27,803 nt of DNA from a virus: IMG/VR virus record IMGVR_UViG_3300030385_001001, positions 1-27,803 of that record. One strand, given 5' to 3'. The position numbers were made by a program, and so were the translations under genes. Numbering within the stretch: the first letter of the stretch is position 1; each line of letters opens with the position of its first letter. Positions 6,271-13,755 of this stretch are shown in pieces. The notes under the pieces were generated by a model that worked only from the letters and a program-made list of their open reading frames with translations, ran no database searches and was not told the DNA's origin.

Positions 6271-7519
6271 GGACGTTAATAATAGATTCACGCAAAAGAT
6301 TGAGGCCAGCCACAGAAAGCAGCCTAAAAACTCGCGAATATCCGTACAATTAGACTCGGTAAACAGACAAAGAAGAGTTGACGAGATAGGTAACTGGTCA
6401 CGCGCATTGAACTTAGCCGAAAGAAGAGACGACCCCGACCGAACCGACCTAATACGTATCTTTAAAAACATGCGTATTGATGGCCATATAAACGGGATTA
6501 TCACAACGTTAATCAATAAGGTACTAGCAAAGGATTTTTTAATAGTTGACTCAGAAGGTAATGAAGACGAGAAAGCAAAGTTATTCTTTGAAAGTAAATG
6601 GTTCCCAAGGTACTTAACATGGAGTATTGAGGCGCGTTTTTATGGGTTTAGCCTTATTCAGTTAAACGATATAGTTGATGGCCAGTTTAAAGATATGGAA
6701 CTTATTGACAGAGAGTTCGTAATACCAGATTTACATATCGTCAAACAGTCCGATACAAGATTTTCGGGTAGTGATGTTAGTTGGGATTATACAGCCCCTA
6801 ACTTTAGAGACTGGTACATATTTATAGGTGAAGACAAAGATTTAGGCTTATTTAATTCTGTAGCACCTCAGGCTATTGCAAAGAAGCACATGTTTTCCGC
6901 TTTATGGCAGTTTATTGAGTTGTTCGGTATGCCTTTTAGAGTTGGTAAAACAGCTATAGACGACCCAGCGCAAAAGAAAAACATGATTGACATGCTAGGC
7001 GGTATGGGTCGAGCTGGCTGGGGTGTATTTGGTGAAGATGATATAATAGAATACGTACAAGCAATTGACGCTGATTCCGCCGCGTTTATCGACTCCATAC
7101 AATTAGCAAATCAAGAAATCAGCAAGAACTTCACGGGTGTTTCGGGTCTGTTTGATGATAAGGCGTTTGTAGGCAGTGCAGAAGCTCAAGAACGTGTTGT
7201 AAAGGAGCTTATTATGTCATTCACTCGAACTATCATGTTTGATATTGACGACGGGCTCATCCCTAGAATGCAAAAACAAGGCGCGTTTCCGGAAGATCGG
7301 TTTTTCAGGTGGAAAGCAGACGACTTATTGAGCACCATGGAGAAAGGCGACTTAATCTCTAGGTTATTGCCAATGATTACCATGACGCCTGATGAGATAG
7401 GAAAAGAATTAGGGCTTAAATTTGAAGCGCCTGTTGCGGACCCTGATTCACCAGCAGGTAAAAAAGTAGCAGCAAGGGTTTTGGAGATTTACAATAAAAC
7501 TAAAAAGGAAGGTAAATAA
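6263..7519 (+). CDS. Portal protein, DUF935 (Mu gp29-like)
   Basis: A 418-residue protein with the layout of the DUF935 portal family: an N-terminal charged arm, then DRTDLIRIFKNMRIDGHING, the region AKLFFESKWFPRYLTWSIEA with 'yGFSLIQLN' after it, and the signature LFGMPFRVGK in the middle. Next come GGMGRAGWGVFGEDDIIEYV and the C-terminal helical region TRTIMFDIDDGLIPRMQKQG. Twelve copies form the ring at the capsid vertex through which TerL drives DNA and on which the neck assembles. Length is slightly short of Mu gp29 (about 510). The stop codon shares a base with the next ATG (TAATG at 7517-7521). Confidence 0.85.
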   Translation: MIKDVNNRFTQKIEASHRKQPKNSRISVQLDSVNRQRRVDEIGNWSRALNLAERRDDPDRTDLIRIFKNMRIDGHINGIITTLINKVLAKDFLIVDSEGNEDEKAKLFFESKWFPRYLTWSIEARFYGFSLIQLNDIVDGQFKDMELIDREFVIPDLHIVKQSDTRFSGSDVSWDYTAPNFRDWYIFIGEDKDLGLFNSVAPQAIAKKHMFSALWQFIELFGMPFRVGKTAIDDPAQKKNMIDMLGGMGRAGWGVFGEDDIIEYVQAIDADSAAFIDSIQLANQEISKNFTGVSGLFDDKAFVGSAEAQERVVKELIMSFTRTIMFDIDDGLIPRMQKQGAFPEDRFFRWKADDLLSTMEKGDLISRLLPMITMTPDEIGKELGLKFEAPVADPDSPAGKKVAARVLEIYNKTKKEGK

Positions 7520-8583
7520 TGGCTTCGATAGACAAAATACAAGATAAGATAATAACCGAAAAGGAAACGGCGGCGGAACTTAACGGACTGTTACCTTCTC
7601 CTGACTCTTCGCAAAACTTTTTAGAAGATATTCAATCACCGTCCCTTGTTGCTACGTGGCGTACATTTATTAGGGTTATTGCAACTTGTATTAAGTTTCA
7701 CGAAGACTTATTCGACGCGTTCAAAGCATTTGTAGAAGCGAGAGCACTAGCCATCATACCGCAAACAGATAGAAGACTGGCAATACTTGCTAAAAGGTTT
7801 CAGTTTGGAGATGAATTAGTATTTGATAGCGAGGGGCAATTTAGCTACGCAGACACAACCAGTACAGACGCAATTACAAAACAAATCATTACGCAAGCGA
7901 GTGTAAAAAGCGCTAATAGGGTTATTACTTACAAAGTAGCAAAAGCTTCTGGTGGCGGATTGACAGAGCTAACAGGAGACGAAAAAACAGCCTTTACAAC
8001 TTATGTAGACGATACTATTACAGCAGGAAGCAAGGTAACTATCATAAGCGACTTGGCCGACTTTATAAAGATAGCCTACACTATACAGTACGATCCTTTA
8101 GTAATAAAAGCCGATGGTAGCTTAATTGAAGACGGCAGTTTCCCGGTTCAAGAAGCTATTGACGCATACATAAAGGGACTTCCGTTTAATGGATTGCTTA
8201 GTGTAAAAGAGTTAACCGACGCGATCCAAGGTGCAAGGGGTGTAGTTAATCCAGTTGCCGACGTGGTGCAAGCCAGGGACGAAACAGCGGGATACACCGA
8301 TATATTGAACATTAACACTGAGACTTACCCGCCTTTCTCAGGCCACTTCGCCACGGTAGACGAAACAGGAAGCGAGGCCGTACCAGTTTACGGAGATATT
8401 CCAATACTAGCCAATAAGATAAGTGGATTATCAGACCACGACGCCACACTACTTTATAGTTTAGGTTCATTTGTTATCGAGGGTGGTGTGGTGTTTAAAT
8501 CTAATGTAGCTATTACGGGCGGCGAAGCATTCGACTCTACTAAATGGGATACGGTATCTAACTTAACGTTTATTAGCAAGTAA
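7519..8583 (+). CDS. Baseplate J-like wedge protein with a C-terminal carbohydrate-binding-like module
   Basis: Residues 1-90 are helical, and 115-260 follow the baseplate J (T4 gp6-like) pattern: ASVKSANRVITYKVAK, then an AFTTYVDDTITAGSKV segment, SDLADFIKIAYTIQYDPLVI, QEAIDAYIKGLPFNGLLSVK and the conserved-style turn DAIQGARGVVNP. J-like proteins form the wedges that ring the hub of a contractile tail. At 308-348 a small aromatic module is attached (LLYSLGSFVI, VVFKSNVAI, AFDSTKWDTVSN), similar to modules in three other proteins here. The gene lies between portal and Mu F-like genes, not with the spike and gp25-like wedge, which is unusual. The stop overlaps the next ATG. Confidence 0.65.
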   Translation: MASIDKIQDKIITEKETAAELNGLLPSPDSSQNFLEDIQSPSLVATWRTFIRVIATCIKFHEDLFDAFKAFVEARALAIIPQTDRRLAILAKRFQFGDELVFDSEGQFSYADTTSTDAITKQIITQASVKSANRVITYKVAKASGGGLTELTGDEKTAFTTYVDDTITAGSKVTIISDLADFIKIAYTIQYDPLVIKADGSLIEDGSFPVQEAIDAYIKGLPFNGLLSVKELTDAIQGARGVVNPVADVVQARDETAGYTDILNINTETYPPFSGHFATVDETGSEAVPVYGDIPILANKISGLSDHDATLLYSLGSFVIEGGVVFKSNVAITGGEAFDSTKWDTVSNLTFISK

Positions 8584-9275
8584 TGTTAAAGTATAAAATC
8601 AACTTTAAAGATTTATCCGCTGCTCTTTCGCCGTGGTTTTTCCGAGCGCCTATTTACTTGCGTTACATGTTTGCGCTTGTTAAACCGTTGGATGAACTAA
8701 ACGATAACAGTATACCAATCCAATTCTTTGACCAGAAAAACCCATCCCTATACCAATTCACAATATTTATCACTCGTTTTTTACAGGTTAACGCGTCTAG
8801 GTTGGTATTGCAGAAGTACTTAAATGAGCTATTCGACCCTACAAACGAGGGTATTCTAATAGTCAATAATGCTGTAATTGACGTTACATACAGGTTCAAT
8901 AATTCAGAACAGCACGATGAAGATTTTGATTATAATGCATGGGATATCACAGTGGATTACGCCGCTTCTGGTGAGTTTATTTTAGCACCCGATGGTAATG
9001 TGTACGAATCAAAAACAACACCTAATTTGGGTAATGAACCCCCAAACGGAAGTTTTTGGGACTTAATAAGCACAGCAAAAGAGTATTCATTTAACGAGGC
9101 AGACGAATATACGGCGGACTACACTATTAAAATACCTTTGATAATCACAACGGCCTCAAATGTTGATTATAGCAATGAAAAGTTTATGGCAATAGTAAAT
9201 CAATTTAATGCATCAGGAAGAACGTATCAAGGCATCGTGCTTGAAACTTCTGCATTCTTATTTCAAAATACATAG
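8583..9275 (+). CDS. Putative baseplate/tail protein (position of Mu gp48 or gpI) with an inserted module
   Basis: This 230-residue protein directly follows the J-like gene (TAATG overlap), where Mu-like phages place gp48 and P2 places gpI, so a wedge-associated or fibre-connecting role is likely. Residues 1-100 contain an amphipathic region (PWFFRAPIYLRYMFALVKPL) and LQKYLNELFD followed by a β strand (GILIVNNAVIDVTYRF). At 120-162 there is a module WDITVDYAASGEFIL, NVYESKTTPNLGNEPP, SFWDLI, which has the spacing of chitin-binding type modules (W at each end, central Y). The C-terminal 60 residues return to β-rich sequence (YTIKIPLIITTASNV). Family membership is not certain by eye. Confidence 0.55.
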   Translation: MLKYKINFKDLSAALSPWFFRAPIYLRYMFALVKPLDELNDNSIPIQFFDQKNPSLYQFTIFITRFLQVNASRLVLQKYLNELFDPTNEGILIVNNAVIDVTYRFNNSEQHDEDFDYNAWDITVDYAASGEFILAPDGNVYESKTTPNLGNEPPNGSFWDLISTAKEYSFNEADEYTADYTIKIPLIITTASNVDYSNEKFMAIVNQFNASGRTYQGIVLETSAFLFQNT

Positions 9276-9277
9276 TA

Positions 9278-10201
9278 ATGGATAAATTTAAATCAAAGAA
9301 TATTTTAGGCGGCATACCGAGAGTTTTAGACGACCTAAGACACGCCACAGGTCAAGATGGTGGACATGGAATATACCAATCGCTTAACAATATATTAGGC
9401 TCATTTGGTACTGATTTTGTAGTTCAAGGGTGTGAGGTTACGGGCTCTGTCCCTTCTCAATCATTATCCGAGGGTTGGATATATTTAGGAGGTGAGCTTT
9501 TAAAGGTAGACGCTGTTTCTGGAATCTTAGATACTAGTGTCGATTTTACATTTACCAAGTCGGTTACTTTTAAAGCTAGCGGTTTAAAGGATTTACAATC
9601 AGGCGGTACAGCTAATACTTACGAGCAAAATAGAGGTGTATTGTCTGGCGGTGCTGGTGCTCTTAATGTACTAACAGGTGATAGATTTAAAGATCAGTTT
9701 GACGAGTGGAAAGTATTCGATATAACAGGCACCAACGCAAACCTAGTTAGTAATAGCTTAGGTGATGGTACAGGTACAGACATAGCGCTACATTCGGCGG
9801 CTGTTTCGGGACATTTAAGATACAAGATAGTAGGCAAAACGGTTACTTGGAGTATATCGATAGTGGGTTTCGAAATCAAGTCGCAAGATGCAGCAGGCAC
9901 GCCCATTTTTAGCGTAGTAATTAAAAATCTACCATGGACGGCAAAAGTAGATCAATACAATTCTGTATTTATGCTATGTACTTCTGATACGGGGCCAGTG
10001 ACCAATACAACACGAGCAAAGCAGGTGACAAGTTCGGACAGAATTATTATAAATCAACTCGTTTTCGATAATAGCGATGTAGCCTTAAACAGGGCTTACG
10101 AATGGCTTAATACTACAAGTATGAATGAGAGCAACACCTCTGCCACGAATATAATAACCCAATGGACACTAACAGGCAACGGGTGTACTGAAATTGAATG
10201 A
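9278..10201 (+). CDS. Tail-fibre-like or baseplate appendage protein, 307 aa
   Basis: The N-terminal 120 residues (GGIPRVLDDLRHATGQDGGH, then VQGCEVTG, and SEGWIYLGGELLKVDAVSG) match the pattern of fibre N-termini in Bacteroidota phages: a helix, a 'l.GCev' segment and a 'GwvylnGellkv' hairpin that attaches to the baseplate. The middle has small-residue-rich linkers (GVLSGGAGALNVL), and the C-terminal 180 residues are β-rich (HLRYKIVGKTVTWSISIVGF, then IITQWTLTGNGCTEIE). That C-terminal domain is likely the tip or receptor-contact part. It follows the J-like and gp48-position genes, which fits attachment to the baseplate. The start is 2 bp behind the previous stop, and the end overlaps the Mu F-like gene by 4 bp (ATGA). 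Confidence 0.6.
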   Translation: MDKFKSKNILGGIPRVLDDLRHATGQDGGHGIYQSLNNILGSFGTDFVVQGCEVTGSVPSQSLSEGWIYLGGELLKVDAVSGILDTSVDFTFTKSVTFKASGLKDLQSGGTANTYEQNRGVLSGGAGALNVLTGDRFKDQFDEWKVFDITGTNANLVSNSLGDGTGTDIALHSAAVSGHLRYKIVGKTVTWSISIVGFEIKSQDAAGTPIFSVVIKNLPWTAKVDQYNSVFMLCTSDTGPVTNTTRAKQVTSSDRIIINQLVFDNSDVALNRAYEWLNTTSMNESNTSATNIITQWTLTGNGCTEIE

Positions 10202-10995
10202 TAGGGTTTGACGACATACAGACTATCTTAAGGGGAATATGGAGGGGGAACGTAACTGTCAACACATTGCCAAAACAGGTATATGACGAGAACCGAAACA
10301 GGCTCAATAATGGAGTTGAAAAAGGATTCGGCTCTAAACTAAACGACTTTAACCAAGGCACACAGGAATTCCGAACTATGCAAAGTCTACACGATAACGT
10401 AACTTTCTTTTCCGCTGCTAAGACATTCCAACAGGTCAATGATATGCAGTTTATGCGCTTTGATGAAAATGGTTTTTTACGCTCGTTCAATGACTTCAAA
10501 AAGGAGGCTTTGCCTATATTCAATCAATACAATGTAGACTGGCTAGAAACCGAATGGAATACAAGCGTATCACAATCACAAAGCGCTGAACAATGGATAG
10601 GCATACAAGCCAATAAAAAGGATTTACCGTTACTTCAATACAGAACAGCCAACGACGCGCGGGTAAGAGATGCACATAAAGCTTGGGACGGAATTATACG
10701 GCCTGTTGGCGACCCTTTTTGGGATACACGGCTACCTAATAACGGCTATAACTGTAGATGTGGAGTTATACAGCTTCCAGGTGGAGACTCAACAAACCTT
10801 AATCAACATTTGATCGATGTTAATAAACAAAGAAAGATTGAAGGTATTAAGCCCTTGTCTTCATTGAAAAACGAAGAGAGACTATTTTCTGATAACGTAG
10901 GTAAATCTGAACAGGTATTTAAAGAGACAGGCAACGCTAAACATCCATATTTTGACGCTCCGCAAAGGCGAAAAGATAATAATTTCGGGTTATGA
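10198..10995 (+). CDS. Phage head morphogenesis protein, Mu F-like
   Basis: Residues 147-192 carry the Mu F (PF04233-type) signature: QYRTANDARVRDAHKAWDG, then GDPFWDTRLP, NNGYNCRCGV, with the paired cysteines C186 and C188 and the conserved R155 and H160. Proteins of this family are minor head components needed early in assembly and are normally encoded next to the portal. Length (265) is in the family range. Here the gene is separated from the portal by the three baseplate/fibre genes. It starts in an ATGA overlap and its end overlaps the next start by 4 bp. Confidence 0.85.
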   Translation: MIGFDDIQTILRGIWRGNVTVNTLPKQVYDENRNRLNNGVEKGFGSKLNDFNQGTQEFRTMQSLHDNVTFFSAAKTFQQVNDMQFMRFDENGFLRSFNDFKKEALPIFNQYNVDWLETEWNTSVSQSQSAEQWIGIQANKKDLPLLQYRTANDARVRDAHKAWDGIIRPVGDPFWDTRLPNNGYNCRCGVIQLPGGDSTNLNQHLIDVNKQRKIEGIKPLSSLKNEERLFSDNVGKSEQVFKETGNAKHPYFDAPQRRKDNNFGL

Positions 10996-11420
10996 GCATT
11001 AAGAAAACAGGTAGCTTCGGAATAGGTAAAGCAGTCAGGGCTTATAAATTAGCTAAGAGTAGCTTGCCAGTAGTTATTGCGAATAATAGTAAGAATCATT
11101 TCTCTCAAGGATTTAGGCAAAGCGGAGGGCAAACAGACGCATCAAGAGGAGGTTGGCAACGAAGAAAGAAAGACCCGAAAGGAGCGCAGAGAGGTATATT
11201 GATTGGTCGTAAAGGTGGCAAGATGTGGAAAGCGTTGCAGGTAATTAGTAGTACTTTCTCTAAAATAGAGGTTGGTATTTTGGGCATAGCTTACGCGGAA
11301 CGACACAAGGAAGGCTTGGACGGTATGCCACAAAGGGAATTCCTAGGCAAATCGGCGCAATTAGATTCGAGCAACAGGAAAATAATACTAAAAGAACTTA
11401 ACGATATATTCAAAAGGTAA
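10992..11420 (+). CDS. Virion morphogenesis protein, Mu G-like (tail completion type)
   Basis: This 142-residue protein follows the F-like gene as gpG does in Mu. It shows the family outline: an N-terminal helix, GGWQRRKKDPKG (the 'W.pR' step), GILIGRKGGKMWKALQV (the 'L..sG.L..s' step), then KIEVGILGIAYAERHKEG with the conserved 'vG....YA..HqeG', and MPQREFLGKS ('P.ReFLG'). These proteins join completed tails to heads or act in late morphogenesis. It overlaps the next gene by one base (TAATG). Strongly basic. Confidence 0.75.
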   Translation: MSIKKTGSFGIGKAVRAYKLAKSSLPVVIANNSKNHFSQGFRQSGGQTDASRGGWQRRKKDPKGAQRGILIGRKGGKMWKALQVISSTFSKIEVGILGIAYAERHKEGLDGMPQREFLGKSAQLDSSNRKIILKELNDIFKR

Positions 11421-11950
11421 TGTCTGAACTAAAATTACACAACGACATAGTAACAAGCCTAAAGGCTATCGTAGATGAAAACGGTGATAGGGTTTTTCAT
11501 ACTGTTGGTTTGTGGAACGATCAAATATTAGAAGCTAACGAAGGGAAAGAATCACCATTCAACTATCCAGCTTGTTTTATTCAATTTGCAGAAATACCCT
11601 GGACTCCACGTAACGACGCGGGAGGCTCAAGAACTAATATAACAGAAGAACAGCAAGGAGGGTTATCTGTTATAAGGATACATATCTGCCACTCTCATTT
11701 AGAGAATGTAGAAGATAGTTTTCCATTAATTCACCCTAAGAATCTACAAGTTTACTACGCTATACAAGGCATGCCAAATACTGCCTTGTATAGCAGACTT
11801 AACAGGATTTCGGGCGCAATACCAGAAACAAACCACGACAGAATACAAGACTGGCAAATGGAATTCAGTGTTACAATGGTACAGACAGGACAGATATTAA
11901 ACAAAACGACTATCGAAGCGGGTACATTAAGCACAACAATAGTAGAATAA
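11420..11950 (+). CDS. Putative tail terminator / neck protein, 176 aa
   Basis: A 176-residue protein with an N-terminal helix (LKLHNDIVTSLKAIVDENGD), then PFNYPACFIQFAEIPW, a long disordered-looking loop (NDAGGSRTNITEEQQGG), LSVIRIHICHSHLE and a C-terminal QDWQMEFSVTMVQTG. The order helix, exposed loop and paired β strands ('g.ls.irIhI', 'dWqmeFsvtm') is what is seen in tail terminators, which cap the tube and dock to the neck, and the position right after a G-like gene agrees. I cannot confirm the family. TAATG overlap with both neighbours. Confidence 0.5.
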   Translation: MSELKLHNDIVTSLKAIVDENGDRVFHTVGLWNDQILEANEGKESPFNYPACFIQFAEIPWTPRNDAGGSRTNITEEQQGGLSVIRIHICHSHLENVEDSFPLIHPKNLQVYYAIQGMPNTALYSRLNRISGAIPETNHDRIQDWQMEFSVTMVQTGQILNKTTIEAGTLSTTIVE

Positions 11951-13287
11951 TGGCTAAAAAAGTAAGACCTAATCTGATAATCGACAACCTAGTATACAGG
12001 ACTGGATTGAGCGACCCATCCTGCACGGTTGGTGTAATAATAAAGATTACTTCGCCTACATCAATAGGGGGGTCTAATGGGAAAGCGGCGGCTAATGTTT
12101 CAAAGGTTCAGGGTAATCTTACTTATTTATGGTCTACGGGCGCAACAACTCCAACAATATTAAACCTATCAGAAGGACTGGTGTCTGTAACCGTAACAGA
12201 TGACCATTCGAAGCTATGCACAGCATTCGCAGAAGCTTTCGTACCAGACCCTGTTGCCCCACCTGCTCCAAGTTGCAGTATAAATATCGATAGTATAATG
12301 ACTACCCCGCCGTCTACATTGGGAGGTAGTGACGGTACAGCAACGGCGTTTGTTTCTGGCAATACAGGAATTATAAATTATGGGTGGTCTAATGGTGAAA
12401 CAACCAACCCGGCCACAGGTCAATCGGCGGGCTCTATATCTCTAGCAGTGTCCGACTCAGGGGTAGGGGTTACGTGTTTAGATTCTCTAGATACCACTGT
12501 AGGCGCGGGAGACGCTGGCGCTTCTGCATTTATTGCAGCGGCTGGAATCACGGGATCCAATCAAATAAACGCATTAACCCAATTAGTAGCTGATCTAAAA
12601 GGCACAGGGGTAACAACTAACAATACGGATGTATGGTGTAGGCTACATGCATTTTACCCATACTGCCCTATTGATGATACTACAGCCACGAGGGACGCAT
12701 ATAAATTCAATCTAATTAACTCCTTAGATACTGACGCAGCATTTAGGATTACATGGTTTAATAATCCGACAGTTACAATAGGAGGTGTTACGGGCAATGC
12801 CACAAATCAATATGGTAACACGCATTTCAGACCGACAACACACGCTAATTCTATAGATGATTTTGGAATGTCTGTGCATAACTCAACAACGGTAGGCACG
12901 AGTAGTAATATCGATATAGGGTGTTCGGATGGGGGAAACTTTATTCAAATCAGCCTTGCAAATACAACGTTTACTGGTATCATAGGATCGATAACATCCA
13001 ACACTCAAGGAACTGTAAGCACAGCTGCTGTAAGAACACTATCAAGATCGGCCTCAAACGACCTAAAACTATACGCTAACGGTGTATTAAACGCTTCTGA
13101 TATAACACTTTCGGGTTCGTTAGTGCCTTACGATATAACGGTATTAGGCCGAAACACTACGGGCTCTCCTAGCTTCTTATCTGCTAGAACTTACACTATG
13201 CACGCAATACACGAAGGATTAACCGCTAATGAAGCGCAAGACCTATACGATTCAGTTGTTAAATATAATACAGCCCTAGGAAGATGA
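11950..13287 (+). CDS. Fibre-like adhesin with two SprB-type repeats and a lectin-like region
   Basis: Residues 25-90 and 108-176 are two diverged copies of one repeat: 'GGSNGKA...G.LTYLWSTGATTPTI.NLSEGLVSVTVTD...C' and 'GGSDGTA...G.INYGWSNGETTNPATGQSAGSISLAVSD...C'. Each has a C, GGs/dG, WSxG, aG..s..V.D and C. This is the pattern of SprB repeats, found in the gliding adhesin SprB and other large surface proteins of flavobacteria. From about 190 on the protein resembles a module common in Bacteroidota phage fibres (FIAAAGITGSNQINALTQLV, AFYPYCPID, DTDAAFRITWF), ending in a concanavalin/LamG-like β region (to 445). It lacks a signal peptide, so it is a virion protein, probably a receptor-binding one. 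Ends with a 4-bp overlap (ATGA). Confidence 0.65.
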   Translation: MAKKVRPNLIIDNLVYRTGLSDPSCTVGVIIKITSPTSIGGSNGKAAANVSKVQGNLTYLWSTGATTPTILNLSEGLVSVTVTDDHSKLCTAFAEAFVPDPVAPPAPSCSINIDSIMTTPPSTLGGSDGTATAFVSGNTGIINYGWSNGETTNPATGQSAGSISLAVSDSGVGVTCLDSLDTTVGAGDAGASAFIAAAGITGSNQINALTQLVADLKGTGVTTNNTDVWCRLHAFYPYCPIDDTTATRDAYKFNLINSLDTDAAFRITWFNNPTVTIGGVTGNATNQYGNTHFRPTTHANSIDDFGMSVHNSTTVGTSSNIDIGCSDGGNFIQISLANTTFTGIIGSITSNTQGTVSTAAVRTLSRSASNDLKLYANGVLNASDITLSGSLVPYDITVLGRNTTGSPSFLSARTYTMHAIHEGLTANEAQDLYDSVVKYNTALGR

Positions 13288-13487
13288 AAGCAGTAGTAAT
13301 TAATAAATCCGATTCCGATAAATTCCCTCTTCTGAATAAGGAAAAAGATAGTCATTGGATGTACCTCGATAATTTAGTTAGTGGCGACTTATGGCTATCA
13401 CTTGATTCCGAAACAGACATTAAGAAAAGTGGAATTAGTTATGCAATAAAGGATGTAGAGATAATTAAGGTAAACGATTTAACATAA
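13284..13487 (+). CDS. Hypothetical protein, 67 aa
   Basis: A 67-residue ORF that starts inside the stop of the fibre gene (ATGA, 13284-13287). It reads MKAVVINKSDSDKFPLLNKE, then SHWMYLDNLVSGDLWLSLDS and ends SYAIKDVEIIKVNDLT. The alternation suggests a small β fold. Being coupled to the fibre gene, it could be an accessory or assembly helper of the fibre, but this is only inference from order. The stop is followed by an A-rich tract and the next small gene. Confidence 0.55.
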   Translation: MKAVVINKSDSDKFPLLNKEKDSHWMYLDNLVSGDLWLSLDSETDIKKSGISYAIKDVEIIKVNDLT

Positions 13488-13493
13488 AAACAA

Positions 13494-13652
13494 TTGAACA
13501 AAGAAAAGGATATAAAGAACGATAGAGCCAAGTATGTACAGAAGACTGTTAATGAGTCGAAGAAAACGGGTAGGGCGGTTAACAAGTTGGCTAAACAGTT
13601 GTTTTTATCTAAGCGCACAATTTATGATGATTTAAGTCGTGATGTTGAATAA
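13494..13652 (+). CDS. Small helix-turn-helix DNA-binding protein, TTG start
   Basis: A 52-residue frame from a TTG at 13494, preceded by an A-rich start context (ataaaaacaa), to TAA at 13652; there is no ATG in this frame. The N-terminus is basic and helical (NKEKDIKNDRAKYVQKTV). Residues 28-47 read RAVNKLAKQLFLSKRTIYDD, a good helix-turn-helix of the kind 'vnkLAkqlflSkrTIyddL' found in small regulators and in terminase small subunits. It is the only obvious DNA-binding candidate complete in this window and lies directly upstream of leader B and the LRR gene, so it might regulate them. A TTG start lowers confidence. Confidence 0.5.
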   Translation: MNKEKDIKNDRAKYVQKTVNESKKTGRAVNKLAKQLFLSKRTIYDDLSRDVE

Positions 13653-13670
13653 TTAGTTTATATTAGCAAC

Positions 13671-13755
13671 CGAAAGGGTGCATCCTTAACAATATTATTG
13701 ACTGCTAGATCGAGATGCACCTCGTGAAGGTGGTCATTTTTAATTTAATAACATT
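13671..13755 (+). ncRNA. Structured 5' leader, copy B (homologous to 3611-3696)
   Basis: The stem GGTGCATC (13677-13684) and GATGCACC (13714-13721) pairs perfectly over 8 bp around a 29-nt loop with AATATTATTG. The tail GGTGGTCATTTTTAATTTA matches the tail of copy A and leads directly to the LRR start at 13756. Relative to copy A, two neighbouring base pairs are changed on both sides and still pair, and the loop is one base shorter. Upstream sequence is also related (tattagcaacc against tttacacc). A weak -7-like TATATTAG lies at 13659-13666 but I see no good -33 box, so the promoter for this copy is uncertain. Confidence 0.65.

Noticed and set aside
11950-13287. Diversity-generating retroelement target in the fibre/lectin gene
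   Set aside because: No reverse transcriptase or template repeat is seen in the window, and the gene's C-terminus shows no paired near-repeat with adenine-specific changes.
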